Below the pieces are notes generated by a model. It saw only the letters and a program-made list of their open reading frames with translations. It searched no databases and had not been told where the DNA came from. 64,000 nucleotides of DNA, from contig NZ_JABBXA010000031.1 in assembly GCF_014161445.1 (NCBI RefSeq), positions 20,862 through 84,861 of the forward strand, read 5' to 3'. Shown here in pieces: positions 16,537 through 24,367 of the stretch (position 1 is its first letter; every line of letters starts with the position of its first letter). Made by a program: the position numbers and the translations under genes. Source of the stretch: Microbispora sp. H13382 (lineage in GTDB: Bacteria > Actinomycetota > Actinomycetes > Streptosporangiales > Streptosporangiaceae).

Positions 16537-17721
16537 GTGACCGTCACATCTTCTTCCTTGGAATCTCTCGACCTGGATCCCGCTTTCGCCCTGCACCGCG
16601 GTGGCAAGCTGGAGGTCCGCTCCACCGTCCCGGTCCGCGACGCCGACGACCTGTCGCTCGCGTACACGCCCGGGGTCGCCCGCGTCTGCACCGCCATCGC
16701 CGACAACCCCGACCTGGTCAACGACTACACCTGGGTCTCCAACGTCGTGGCCGTGGTCTCCGACGGCACCGCGGTCCTGGGGCTCGGCGACATCGGGCCC
16801 GCCGCCGCCATGCCCGTGATGGAGGGCAAGGCCCTGCTGTTCAAGCAGTTCGCCGGCGTCGACGCGGTGCCCATCTGCATCGACTGCACCGACGTGGACG
16901 CGATCGTCGAGACCGTGGTCAGGCTCGCGCCGTCGTTCGGCGGCATCAACCTCGAGGACATCAGCGCCCCCCGCTGCTTCGAGGTCGAGGAGCGCCTGCG
17001 GGGGCTTCTCGACATCCCCGTCTTCCACGACGACCAGCACGGCACGGCGATCGTGGTCCTGGCCGCGCTGCGCAACGCGGCCCGCCTCACCGGGCGGTCC
17101 CTCGGCGAGCTGCGCGCGGTGGTGGCCGGCGCCGGAGCCTCCGGCGTCGCCGTGTCGCGGATCCTGCTGAACGCCGGGATCGGCGACATCGCGGTCTCGG
17201 ACTCCAAGGGAGTCATCCACGCCGGTCGCGAGGACCTGAACCCGGTCAAGCGGGCGCTGGCCCGCGACACCAACAAGCTCGGCCTGTCCGGGTCCACCGA
17301 GCAGGCGCTCGCCGGCGCCGACGTGTTCGTCGGCCTGTCCGGGTCGACCGTTCCGGAGCGGGCCATCGCGTCGATGGCGCCGGACTCGATCGTGTTCGCG
17401 CTGTCCAATCCCACACCGGAGGTGGACCCCGCGGCGGCGGGCAGGCACGCCCGCGTGGTCGCCACCGGGCGGTCCGACTACCCCAACCAGATCAACAACG
17501 TGCTGGCCTTCCCCGGGGTCTTCCGCGGCGCGCTCGACGTCCGCGCGACGACGATCACGGAGAACATGAAGGTGGCCGCGGCGGACGCGCTGGCGGCCGT
17601 GGTCGGCGACGACGTCACCGAGAACTACGTCATTCCCTCGCCGTTCGACGCCCGGGTCGCCCCCGCCGTGATCGCCGCCGTCGCGCGGCAGGCCCGGGAG
17701 GACGGCGTCATCCGCAAGTAG
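16537..17721 (+). CDS. NAD(P)-dependent malic enzyme
   Basis: The roughly 394-aa short-form malic enzyme contains the N-terminal LAYTPGVARVC, GLGDIGPAAAMPVMEGK, the metal/substrate loop ICIDCTDVD, and FHDDQHGTAIV. A Rossmann domain with VVAGAGASGVAVSRIL follows, and then FALSNPTPEVDP. It oxidatively decarboxylates malate to pyruvate, supplying NAD(P)H. The start is uncertain: a TTG at 16489 adds 16 residues, but the GTG at 16537 (VTVTSSS) fits better. No phosphotransacetylase domain is fused. A strong terminator follows the gene. Confidence 0.9.
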   Translation: MTVTSSSLESLDLDPAFALHRGGKLEVRSTVPVRDADDLSLAYTPGVARVCTAIADNPDLVNDYTWVSNVVAVVSDGTAVLGLGDIGPAAAMPVMEGKALLFKQFAGVDAVPICIDCTDVDAIVETVVRLAPSFGGINLEDISAPRCFEVEERLRGLLDIPVFHDDQHGTAIVVLAALRNAARLTGRSLGELRAVVAGAGASGVAVSRILLNAGIGDIAVSDSKGVIHAGREDLNPVKRALARDTNKLGLSGSTEQALAGADVFVGLSGSTVPERAIASMAPDSIVFALSNPTPEVDPAAAGRHARVVATGRSDYPNQINNVLAFPGVFRGALDVRATTITENMKVAAADALAAVVGDDVTENYVIPSPFDARVAPAVIAAVARQAREDGVIRK

Positions 17722-17743
17722 TCCTCCGGCCACCACCGGACGC

Positions 17744-17787
17744 CGAAGGGCCGCGAGCCGCGCGATCACGCGGTGCGCGGCCCTTCG
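17744..17787 (+). terminator. Terminator of the malic enzyme gene
   Basis: Twelve-bp perfect arms (17744-17755 CGAAGGGCCGCG; 17776-17787 CGCGGCCCTTCG) hold a further inner stem, and C/T-rich sequence follows. It begins 23 bp after the malic enzyme stop. Confidence 0.8.
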
Positions 17788-17904
17788 CCTTCTCCCTGTC
17801 TAGGCACGTAAACATTTGGGAATGCCTTTAGGTCCTCACGGTTAGTGCTATAAAGAAAGCTCTCCGTAACCAAATCGGCTATTGCCTGTCCCGGTTGGAG
17901 AGCG

Positions 17905-19311
17905 ATGCGACGTGACCCCAACCGCCTGCTCCAGCAGCACCTCACCGAAGCCGGACTGTCCCGCAAGGGTCTGGCCCGCCGGCTCAACGGTCTCGGCCTG
18001 GCCCGGGGGCTGCGGGGGATGCGGTACGACCACGGTTCCGTGCTGCGCTGGATCGGCGGACGCCGCCCGCGCGAACCGGTTCCCGGCCTGCTGGCGGAGA
18101 TCTTCTCGCTGCGGCTGGGGCGGCAGGTGTCCAGGGAGGACATCGGCATGCCGCGTGGAACGGTCCCCCTCGATCTGGGACGGGAGTTCCCCCATTCGTG
18201 GGAGGAGGGTGTGGCAAGCGTGACAGCACTGTGGAGGGCCGACGTCGAGCGGCGCAGGTTCCTGCTCGACTCCACTTTCGCCCTGGGAGCGGGTTCGGCG
18301 GGCATCGTCCGCTGGCTGGCGGCGCCCGACGGGGAGCGGCTCTCCGCGAACGGGCCGCGCCGCGTCGGACCTTCGGACGTGGCCGCCATTCGCGAGGTCA
18401 CCCGGTCGTTCGGCGAGCTGGACAACCGGTTCGGCGGCGGCAGCATCCGCGGCCCGGTCGTGCGCTACCTGCACACCGCCGTGACGCCGCTGCTGCGCGA
18501 GGGCGCGTACGGCGAGGCCACCGGGCGCTCGCTGGCGACCGCGGCGGCCGAGCTGACCCGGCTGGCGGGATGGATGGCCTACGACCTGGAGCAGCACGGG
18601 CTGGCCCAGCGCTACCTGATCCAGGCGCTCGGCCTGGCGCGCGGCGCGGGCGACCACGCCCTGTGCGGCGAGATCCTGGCCGGGATGAGCCACCAGGCCG
18701 TCTACATCGGGCATCCCCGGCACGGTCTGGAGCTGGCCAGGGCGGCGGTGGCGGCGGCCCGGCGCTCGGGGGTCGGGTCGCTGCTGGCCGAGGCCCGGGT
18801 GCTGGAGGCGCACGCCCTGGCCCTGCTCGGGGAGCGCACGGCGTCCGGCGGCGCGCTGCACGAGGCGGAGGCCGCCTTCGACCGGCGGACGCCGCAGAAC
18901 GAGCCCGGCTGGATCGGCTACTTCGACGAGGCCTACCTGGCCGCGAAGTCGGCCCACTGCCTGCGCGACCTCGGCGACGGGGCGCGGGCCGTACGGCAGG
19001 CCCGGCGTTCGCTGGTGATGGACGGGCGCTACGTGCGGGGCAAGATGTTCAACCTCTCGCTGCTCGCCACGGCCCTCATCCAGGAGGGCGAGCTGGAGGA
19101 GGCGTGCCAGGCGGCGTCGTCGGCCCTCGACCTCGCCGACAACATCCACTCGGCGCGAACCCGGACGTACGTGGCGGACATGTGCCGCCGGTTCGCGCCG
19201 TACGCCGCGGAGCCGCGGGTGGCGGAGCTGCTGGAGCGCGGCCGGGGCCGCGCGGGGAACAGGGAGAGCACGAGCAGGCAGACCGCGGCCAAGGAGGCGG
19301 TCGGCGTCTGA
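17905..19311 (+). CDS. HTH plus TPR transcriptional regulator (NsdA-like architecture)
   Basis: The 468-aa protein has an N-terminal helix-turn-helix-like region (LLQQHLTEAGLSRKGLARRLN, then YDHGSVLRWIGGRRP). A linker follows, then repeated TPR-type helical pairs from about residue 170 to 430 (for example GLAQRYLIQALGLARGAGDHALCGEIL and HGLELARAAVAAARRSG). The layout resembles the TPR regulators of Streptomyces such as NsdA that hold back sporulation and antibiotic production; homology to that protein itself is not proven. GGAGAGCG precedes the ATG. It is monocistronic between the malic enzyme terminator and the convergent protease gene. Confidence 0.6.
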   Translation: MRRDPNRLLQQHLTEAGLSRKGLARRLNGLGLARGLRGMRYDHGSVLRWIGGRRPREPVPGLLAEIFSLRLGRQVSREDIGMPRGTVPLDLGREFPHSWEEGVASVTALWRADVERRRFLLDSTFALGAGSAGIVRWLAAPDGERLSANGPRRVGPSDVAAIREVTRSFGELDNRFGGGSIRGPVVRYLHTAVTPLLREGAYGEATGRSLATAAAELTRLAGWMAYDLEQHGLAQRYLIQALGLARGAGDHALCGEILAGMSHQAVYIGHPRHGLELARAAVAAARRSGVGSLLAEARVLEAHALALLGERTASGGALHEAEAAFDRRTPQNEPGWIGYFDEAYLAAKSAHCLRDLGDGARAVRQARRSLVMDGRYVRGKMFNLSLLATALIQEGELEEACQAASSALDLADNIHSARTRTYVADMCRRFAPYAAEPRVAELLERGRGRAGNRESTSRQTAAKEAVGV

Positions 19312-19337
19312 GGGCCGCCACGCCGGGGCCGGCCCCC

Positions 19338-20435
19338 TCAGCCGGCGCGCCGGGCCGCGTTGTAGACCTGGAACAGCTCCCCGTCGAAGTACGGCGACAG
19401 GCCGGTGCCCGCGCCGGAGAGCCCGATGGTCAGGCCGTTCAGGTACCCCAGGCCGCGTACGCCGCGGTAGGCGGCCAGCCACGGCGACCCGGATGCGGCG
19501 GCGAAGGCCGAGCGCACGGCGACCAGTTCGTTCGCGCTCCTCGACAGGTCCTGGGCCAGGAAGGGCCTGCGGTACGCCCGGATGAGCCCGTCCGCGGGAC
19601 GCGCGGAGGCCCGCAGGGGGTAGCCGAAGATCGCGAGCGGCCGGTCGACCGGCAGGTTGTAGGCGAGGCCCTGCCCGCCGACCTTGTCGCCGAGACGCCC
19701 CGCGGGGAGCAGCCGGACGCCGGTGTAGCCGGTCGCGGTCCGGTATTTGGGGCCGCCGGAGAACCCGGCGTACTGCGCGGCGTTCCGCAGCGCGACGCGC
19801 TTGGGCAGCACGCCGGCGTGGACGCTGACGAACGCGTAGTCGCGGTCCAGGTCGCCGTACCTGGTGAAGTCACTGTGGGCGAAGGCCTGGTCGCCGGCGT
19901 AGACGCCCCACGGTGCGCCGCCGCCGGCGAAGCCCGGAATGAAGATCCAGTTTCGGTGGGGTGTGGCGGTGGAGCCCGCCGCGGACCGTGCGGCGTACAC
20001 GCAGTGCCCGGCCGTCGCCACGAGATTGCGGTGGTCGGACTGTACGGACGTGCCCGCGCACCAGTGGGGGCGGCCGTCCGAGCCGACGAAGAAGACCTTG
20101 CCCGTCGTCCTCGGCAGGTTGACGTTCTTCGAGGGGCCGGTGGCCCGCTTGACCCCGGCGGCGGCGGGCACCACGCCCCGGACGCCGCTGGGAGCGGCGC
20201 CGTCGGCCGTGACAGGGGTGGCCTCGATCCCGGTCGGCGCGGACGCGGGAGTCGCGCCGGTGAGCGGGCGACCGCCGTCCCTCAGCCAGTAGGCGAGCAC
20301 CGAAGCCACCTTCGCGCCGGAAGCGAGGGGCGTCGTCACGGTGATCTCGTAGCCGTGAGCGGGCACCGCCGTCCCGGTGACGAGCAACGCGGCCGTCGCC
20401 GCCGCACCCCACAGCGGGGGGAGGATGCGCTTCAA
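19338..20435 (-). CDS. Secreted trypsin-like serine protease A
   Basis: The 365-aa protein starts with TTG at 20435, set by the ribosome site AAGGAGATCCG; an upstream ATG frame lacks one. The signal peptide MKRILPPLWGAAATAALLV ends near AHG. A propeptide of about 80 residues comes before the domain that begins NVNLPRTTGKVFF. The S1-type triad is His144 in TAGHCVY, Asp199 in DRDYAF and Ser315 in AASGSPW, where the usual first Gly of GxSGG is Ala. It is one of three paralogues in a row and the most divergent around the active serine. It converges on the regulator gene with a 26-bp gap. Confidence 0.88.
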   Translation of the reverse strand: MKRILPPLWGAAATAALLVTGTAVPAHGYEITVTTPLASGAKVASVLAYWLRDGGRPLTGATPASAPTGIEATPVTADGAAPSGVRGVVPAAAGVKRATGPSKNVNLPRTTGKVFFVGSDGRPHWCAGTSVQSDHRNLVATAGHCVYAARSAAGSTATPHRNWIFIPGFAGGGAPWGVYAGDQAFAHSDFTRYGDLDRDYAFVSVHAGVLPKRVALRNAAQYAGFSGGPKYRTATGYTGVRLLPAGRLGDKVGGQGLAYNLPVDRPLAIFGYPLRASARPADGLIRAYRRPFLAQDLSRSANELVAVRSAFAAASGSPWLAAYRGVRGLGYLNGLTIGLSGAGTGLSPYFDGELFQVYNAARRAG

Positions 20436-20559
20436 CGGATCTCCTTGCTGTGTGACGTCTCCCGCGCCCCACACGTGAACGGGCTGCGAAGGAACATACA
20501 GCGATGGGGATCAAGTCGGGAAAACAACGCGGACGCTCGTCGTCGTCCCCGGAACGCCG

Positions 20560-20590
20560 AAGTGCCCCGCCGCGGCGCGGCGGGGCACTT
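20560..20590 (-). terminator. Terminator downstream of the 94-aa protein gene
   Basis: A perfect 14-bp stem (20560-20573 and 20577-20590, AAGTGCCCCGCCGC and its complement) closes on a 3-nt loop, 13 bp after the stop of the small gene at 20604-20888. Confidence 0.8.
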
Positions 20591-20603
20591 CCTGGGGGGT
20601 GCC

Positions 20604-20888
20604 TCAGGACTGGGTCGTGAGGTTCGGAGTCCGCTGGGCGAACGTGATGACGATGTCCCTGCCGTTGGCGTAGCTGACCACCGGCCGCTGCAGCATCTCA
20701 CCCACCCTGCGGGCGACCGTCTGCCACAGATCCACCATCTCCGGGCTGTCGGCGGTGATCCTGAACCGGCCCTTCGCCACGAGGTGTTCGGCGACGAGCT
20801 GCGAGAAGTTGACCTCGCTTCGCACCCTCTCCTCCGCGTCGAGGGGGGTTCGCCGGGGGGCGGGCTGCGTTCCGGAAGGGTGGGTCAT
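20604..20888 (-). CDS. Small conserved-looking protein of unknown function
   Basis: The 94-aa protein starts with ATG behind GAGGAGATC and has its own terminator, so it is very probably real. It reads as a soluble alpha/beta fold with a hydrophilic N-terminus, then FSQLVAEHLVAKGRFRITADS, a helix MVDLWQTVARRVGEML, and the strand DIVITFAQR. No metal or catalytic motif is visible, and I do not recognise the family. It sits between proteases A and B on the same strand but is insulated by the hairpin at 20560-20590, so a link to proteolysis is only positional. Confidence 0.65.
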   Translation of the reverse strand: MTHPSGTQPAPRRTPLDAEERVRSEVNFSQLVAEHLVAKGRFRITADSPEMVDLWQTVARRVGEMLQRPVVSYANGRDIVITFAQRTPNLTTQS

Positions 20889-20958
20889 CGCTGATCTCCT
20901 CGTGATCGCCGTCCGCTCAGCATGCCACCCGGGGGGCGGCGCCGGGCGTCCGCGCGAC

Positions 20959-22140
20959 TCAGGCGATCGAGCCGGACCAGTTGTTGGCGGCGGCCTTGTA
21001 GACGCCGTAGGTCTCGCCGTCGAAGTACGGAGAGACGCTGGTGTCGATCCGCTTGTTGCCGTCGGTGTCGGAGACGCCGCTGGTGACGCCGTTGAGGTAG
21101 CCGAGCCGCTTGGCGCTGCTGTACCTCAGCAGCCACGACGAGCCCGAGGAGCCCTCACCGGTGAAGGACGACTTGACGCCCACGAGCTCCTCGCCCTTGA
21201 CCGCGGGGGCCTTGGCGGCGAAGGTCTTGCCGTACGACCACTTGAGGGTCTGGCCGGTGAAGGCGTGGTTGCCGTCCGGGTGCGACCCGCTCGGGTAGCC
21301 GAACACGTAGACCGAGCTGCCGACCTTCTGGTTGTAGGCCAGGCCCTGGCCGCCGACGTTGTTCTCGAGCCGGCCGACGTCGGTGAACTTGACGACGTAG
21401 TACTTGCCGCCCTGGCTCTTGCGGATGAAGCGGTCGTACTTGAGGTAGGTCTTCCTGTCGACCTGCTTCCAGTTCCACTCGGCGATGTTGCGCAGGTCGC
21501 CGCCGCGCCCCGCCTTGATGCCGTTGTAGACGGTCACGAAGGCGTAGTCGCGGTCGCCGTCCTCGTAGACGTCGAAGTCGTAGTGCGTGTAGGCCGTCTT
21601 GCCGACGTAGATGCCCCACGGCGCCTTGCCCTGGTAGTAGCCGGGGATGAAGACCCAGCGGTCCAGGGTGGCCTTGTTCGTCTTGGTGTCGTATACGCAG
21701 TGCCCGGCCGTGGCGACCAGGTTGCCGTACTTCGACTGGACGGAGGTCGCGCTGCACCAGTGCGGCCTGCCGTCGCCGCCGCGGAAGAAGACCTTGCCGG
21801 TGGTGCGCGGCAGGTTCACGTTCTTCAGGGAGCCGCCCGACTTGCCGCCGCCGGTGGGCGAGACGGTGCCGGGCTTGCTGTCGGCGGACGGCCCGCCGGT
21901 CGAGACGTGCTTGGCGCTGACCCGGCTCTCGTACCCGTACGGGGTGGCGCGGACCAGGTTGGAGGCCTTCTGGTTGAGCCAGTAGGCGATGACGTTCTTC
22001 GCGGCGATGCCGCTCGCGGCCAGGGGGTCGGAGGCCGTGTCACCGGCCGCCTGCGCCGGGACCGCGATGGTGGCCCCGATGAGGCCGGCCGCGGCCACAC
22101 CCCCGATGGGGACGATCAGACGGTTGACTCGGGTGCTCAT
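20959..22140 (-). CDS. Secreted trypsin-like serine protease B
   Basis: The 393-aa protein from the ATG at 22140 (GGAG five bases upstream) has a clear signal peptide, hydrophobic from LIVPIGGVAAAGLIGATIAV, with a likely cut after AQA near residue 31. A propeptide follows, then the same domain start as protease A (KNVNLPRTTGKVFFRGGDG). The triad is His147 in TAGHCVY, Asp198 in DRDYAF and Ser332 in GSSGSSW. The C-terminal part keeps the RLGYLNGVTSGV and YFDGETYGVY blocks shared by all three paralogues. A consensus CRP-type site lies 246 bp upstream. It may be a self-processed extracellular endopeptidase; specificity is unknown. Confidence 0.9.
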   Translation of the reverse strand: MSTRVNRLIVPIGGVAAAGLIGATIAVPAQAAGDTASDPLAASGIAAKNVIAYWLNQKASNLVRATPYGYESRVSAKHVSTGGPSADSKPGTVSPTGGGKSGGSLKNVNLPRTTGKVFFRGGDGRPHWCSATSVQSKYGNLVATAGHCVYDTKTNKATLDRWVFIPGYYQGKAPWGIYVGKTAYTHYDFDVYEDGDRDYAFVTVYNGIKAGRGGDLRNIAEWNWKQVDRKTYLKYDRFIRKSQGGKYYVVKFTDVGRLENNVGGQGLAYNQKVGSSVYVFGYPSGSHPDGNHAFTGQTLKWSYGKTFAAKAPAVKGEELVGVKSSFTGEGSSGSSWLLRYSSAKRLGYLNGVTSGVSDTDGNKRIDTSVSPYFDGETYGVYKAAANNWSGSIA

Positions 22141-22385
22141 AGAACTCCAGGTGCTGTCGTGGTACGCCACATGCGTCCCACCCGTGTGTAAAGGGCTAGT
22201 AAAGACAGTACCTCTCGCCTTTATTCGATTTTTACGTGGTTTTTGGGGTGTGGTGTCCGTGACTTTTCTGTGACTCCTAACAGGACTTGTCAGGGTCGAG
22301 ATCATGCCGTGACATCAGTGCAGGTCCACTCGGATGCCTTCCGTGTCAAATCACGCACTGTCCGCAGCCGGATCGGATGGCGGGG

Positions 22386-22401
22386 TGTGACGTGAATCAC
22401 A
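22386..22401. promoter_or_regulatory. Consensus CRP/GlxR-type operator
   Basis: TGTGA-CGTGAA-TCACA is an exact match to the CRP-family half-sites TGTGA-N6-TCACA, extended by one base on each side (GTGTGA/TCACAC). It lies 26 bp beyond the stop of protease C and 246 bp upstream of the protease B start, so if used it should control protease B. Confidence 0.65.
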
Positions 22402-22426
22402 CAGGAGCCTGTCGAGGCCCGGAGAG

Positions 22427-23551
22427 TCAGCCCGTGCTCTGCTTGCTCGCCTGGGTGTACACCCGTCGCGTCAGCTGGTTGAAGTACGGCGTGGAGACGG
22501 CGTCGAGGCGTCCGCCGCCGCTGAGGTTCCAGGTCAGGCTGGTGATTCCGGTGAGGTAACCGGTCCGCTTGGCGGCGTCGTAGCCGATCACCCACGGGCC
22601 GCCGCTCGCGCCGGCGGTGAACGGGCAGCCCGGCAGCCGCACCCCGTGTTCGAGCTGCCATGTTGGCGCGCTGACGAACTTCTTCTCGGTGGTGCCGTCG
22701 CAGGACTTCACCGTCTGGCCGGTGTACGGGCGGCTGCCGTCGGGGTGGGCCCCGGCCGGGTAGCCGAAGACGGAGGTCGGTTGTCCGGTCGGCTTGCCGG
22801 AGGCGAAATGGAAGGCGCCCACCTTGTCCTCCAGGCGGCCCACGTCGACCGACCGGTACTTGAGCCTGCCGTTCTCCACGTACGGCTGCCAGGTGAAGCC
22901 CCGGTGCACGGTCACGAAGGCGTAGTCGCGGTCGAAGTCGCCCTGGCCGGCGAAGTCCTCGTGCATGTAGAGCGTGTGGCCGACGAAGATGCCGGAGGGG
23001 GCGACGCCGTCGTGGTAGCCGGGGATGAAGACCCAGTTGTCCACCGTCTTGTCCTGGGCCAGCGCGTACGCGCAGTGCCCGGCGGTGGCGACGAGGTTGC
23101 GGCGGGCGGAGTGCACCGCGGAGGCGGAGCACCAGTACTCCTTGTCGCCGACCTTGAAGAAGACCTTGCCCACCATCGGAGGGGAGGCAGCGGGAGGGGG
23201 CGCCGCGGCGCGCGGCGCGACCGCGCGCGGTGTCGCGTCCCCCGGGCCCACCTCCACCAGGGAGGGCGTGCTCTTGGTCGAGGGCGACGGCTTCGTGCTC
23301 GGCACGTAGCTGCTCGCCTGCTTGAGCCGCTCCGGGCTCCAGTACGCCGCCACCCGTTGCTCGTCGGCCTGACGGGGGGCGAGGGGGAAGGCGCTGACCC
23401 CGTTCTTGCCGATGCCCGCCGCGGCGGAGACCGTCGTCGTGGTGACGCTCGACGCGGCGGTCGCGGGAACGGCGGGTCCCTGACTCCACAGCACGGCGAC
23501 CGCACTCGCGGCGGCGACGCCACCGGCGGCGAGTGTCAGCTTCCTGGTCAC
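22427..23551 (-). CDS. Secreted trypsin-like serine protease C
   Basis: The 374-aa protein starts at the GTG at 23551 (GAGGTCCCAC upstream) with a signal peptide TRKLTLAAGGVAAASAVAVLW. A Thr/Ser/Pro-rich propeptide follows, then the protease domain from MVGKVFFKVGDKEYWC. The triad is His159 in TAGHCAY, Asp209 in DRDYAF and Ser316 in GASGGPW; this is the only one of the three with the canonical GxSGG. Extra Cys residues (HWC equivalent, CDG, GCPF) suggest disulfides absent from protease A. It is divergent from the SSI-type inhibitor gene 211 bp away, so a shared control region is plausible. Confidence 0.9.
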   Translation of the reverse strand: MTRKLTLAAGGVAAASAVAVLWSQGPAVPATAASSVTTTTVSAAAGIGKNGVSAFPLAPRQADEQRVAAYWSPERLKQASSYVPSTKPSPSTKSTPSLVEVGPGDATPRAVAPRAAAPPPAASPPMVGKVFFKVGDKEYWCSASAVHSARRNLVATAGHCAYALAQDKTVDNWVFIPGYHDGVAPSGIFVGHTLYMHEDFAGQGDFDRDYAFVTVHRGFTWQPYVENGRLKYRSVDVGRLEDKVGAFHFASGKPTGQPTSVFGYPAGAHPDGSRPYTGQTVKSCDGTTEKKFVSAPTWQLEHGVRLPGCPFTAGASGGPWVIGYDAAKRTGYLTGITSLTWNLSGGGRLDAVSTPYFNQLTRRVYTQASKQSTG

Positions 23552-23762
23552 CGTGGGACCTCTCGTTGTGGAGATATGGATAGTAAGGGGTGATTTTTCC
23601 AGATCCACACGGTTGTGGCATCCCTTCTTGCCCAGCTCGTTATGAATCCAGCGGAACCGATGTGGTCTGTGGTACGTCAGATTTCGTTGCGGTCCGGAGT
23701 GGGCGCTTGCCCTCGGGGGCTCCCCTGAGAACGCTGGTCACCAGCGGAAACGGGGGGATCGC

Positions 23763-24302
23763 ATGAAACCGCTGCTTGTTCTCCTGGCCGGTGCGGCGCT
23801 GGCCGCCGGCCCCTCTGCCCAGGCCTGGGCCCATCCCGGCGCGGCCGGCGACGGCGGAAGTATCGCCCGATCCGGGCCGCTCGGGCCCGTGACGCCCGCG
23901 AGGGCGGGTGCGGCGCCGGCGCGGAGGGCCACCCTGCCGGCTCCGCCGCCACCCGAGATCGCCCTGCGGGCCGCCCGGTCGCCGGCCTCCCGGGTGCGGG
24001 CGGTGATCCTGACCATCGCGGACGGCGAGCAGCCGGAACCCGCGACGCGGTCGGCCTTCCTGAACTGCGCTCCGGTGGGCGGCTCACACCCCGCCCCGGA
24101 GAAGGCGTGCGCCTGGCTGAACCGGTCGGGCCGCGACCCGGGCGCCCTGCGGGTGAACGGAACCGAGCCCTGCACGATGATCTACGCACCTGTCACGGTC
24201 ACCGCCAGCGGCATCTGGGACGGGAAGTACTTCCAGTTCCGGCGTACCTTCGGCAACGACTGTGAGAAGCGGTCGGCCGCCGGGGAACTGTTCGACTTCT
24301 GA
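23763..24302 (+). CDS. Secreted SSI-family serine protease inhibitor
   Basis: The 179-aa protein has a signal peptide (MKPLLVLLAGAALAAG, cut near AWA) and an unusually long Ala/Pro-rich N-terminal spacer of about 45 residues. The SSI domain follows. Four Cys at 102, 116, 137 and 167 reproduce the two SSI disulfides; the 30-residue distance of the second pair is exactly that of the Streptomyces inhibitor. The reactive loop CTMIYAPVTV puts P1 at Met139 and P1' at Ile140, and RTFGNDCE ends the fold. SSI proteins inhibit subtilisin- and trypsin-like enzymes outside the cell. The position next to three secreted proteases suggests those are its targets. Confidence 0.92.
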   Translation: MKPLLVLLAGAALAAGPSAQAWAHPGAAGDGGSIARSGPLGPVTPARAGAAPARRATLPAPPPPEIALRAARSPASRVRAVILTIADGEQPEPATRSAFLNCAPVGGSHPAPEKACAWLNRSGRDPGALRVNGTEPCTMIYAPVTVTASGIWDGKYFQFRRTFGNDCEKRSAAGELFDF

Positions 24303-24367
24303 CACGCGCAGCAAACCGCACCCGGCGTACGGGGGACGTAAAGGTCGAAGACGCGATGGCCGCGCGG

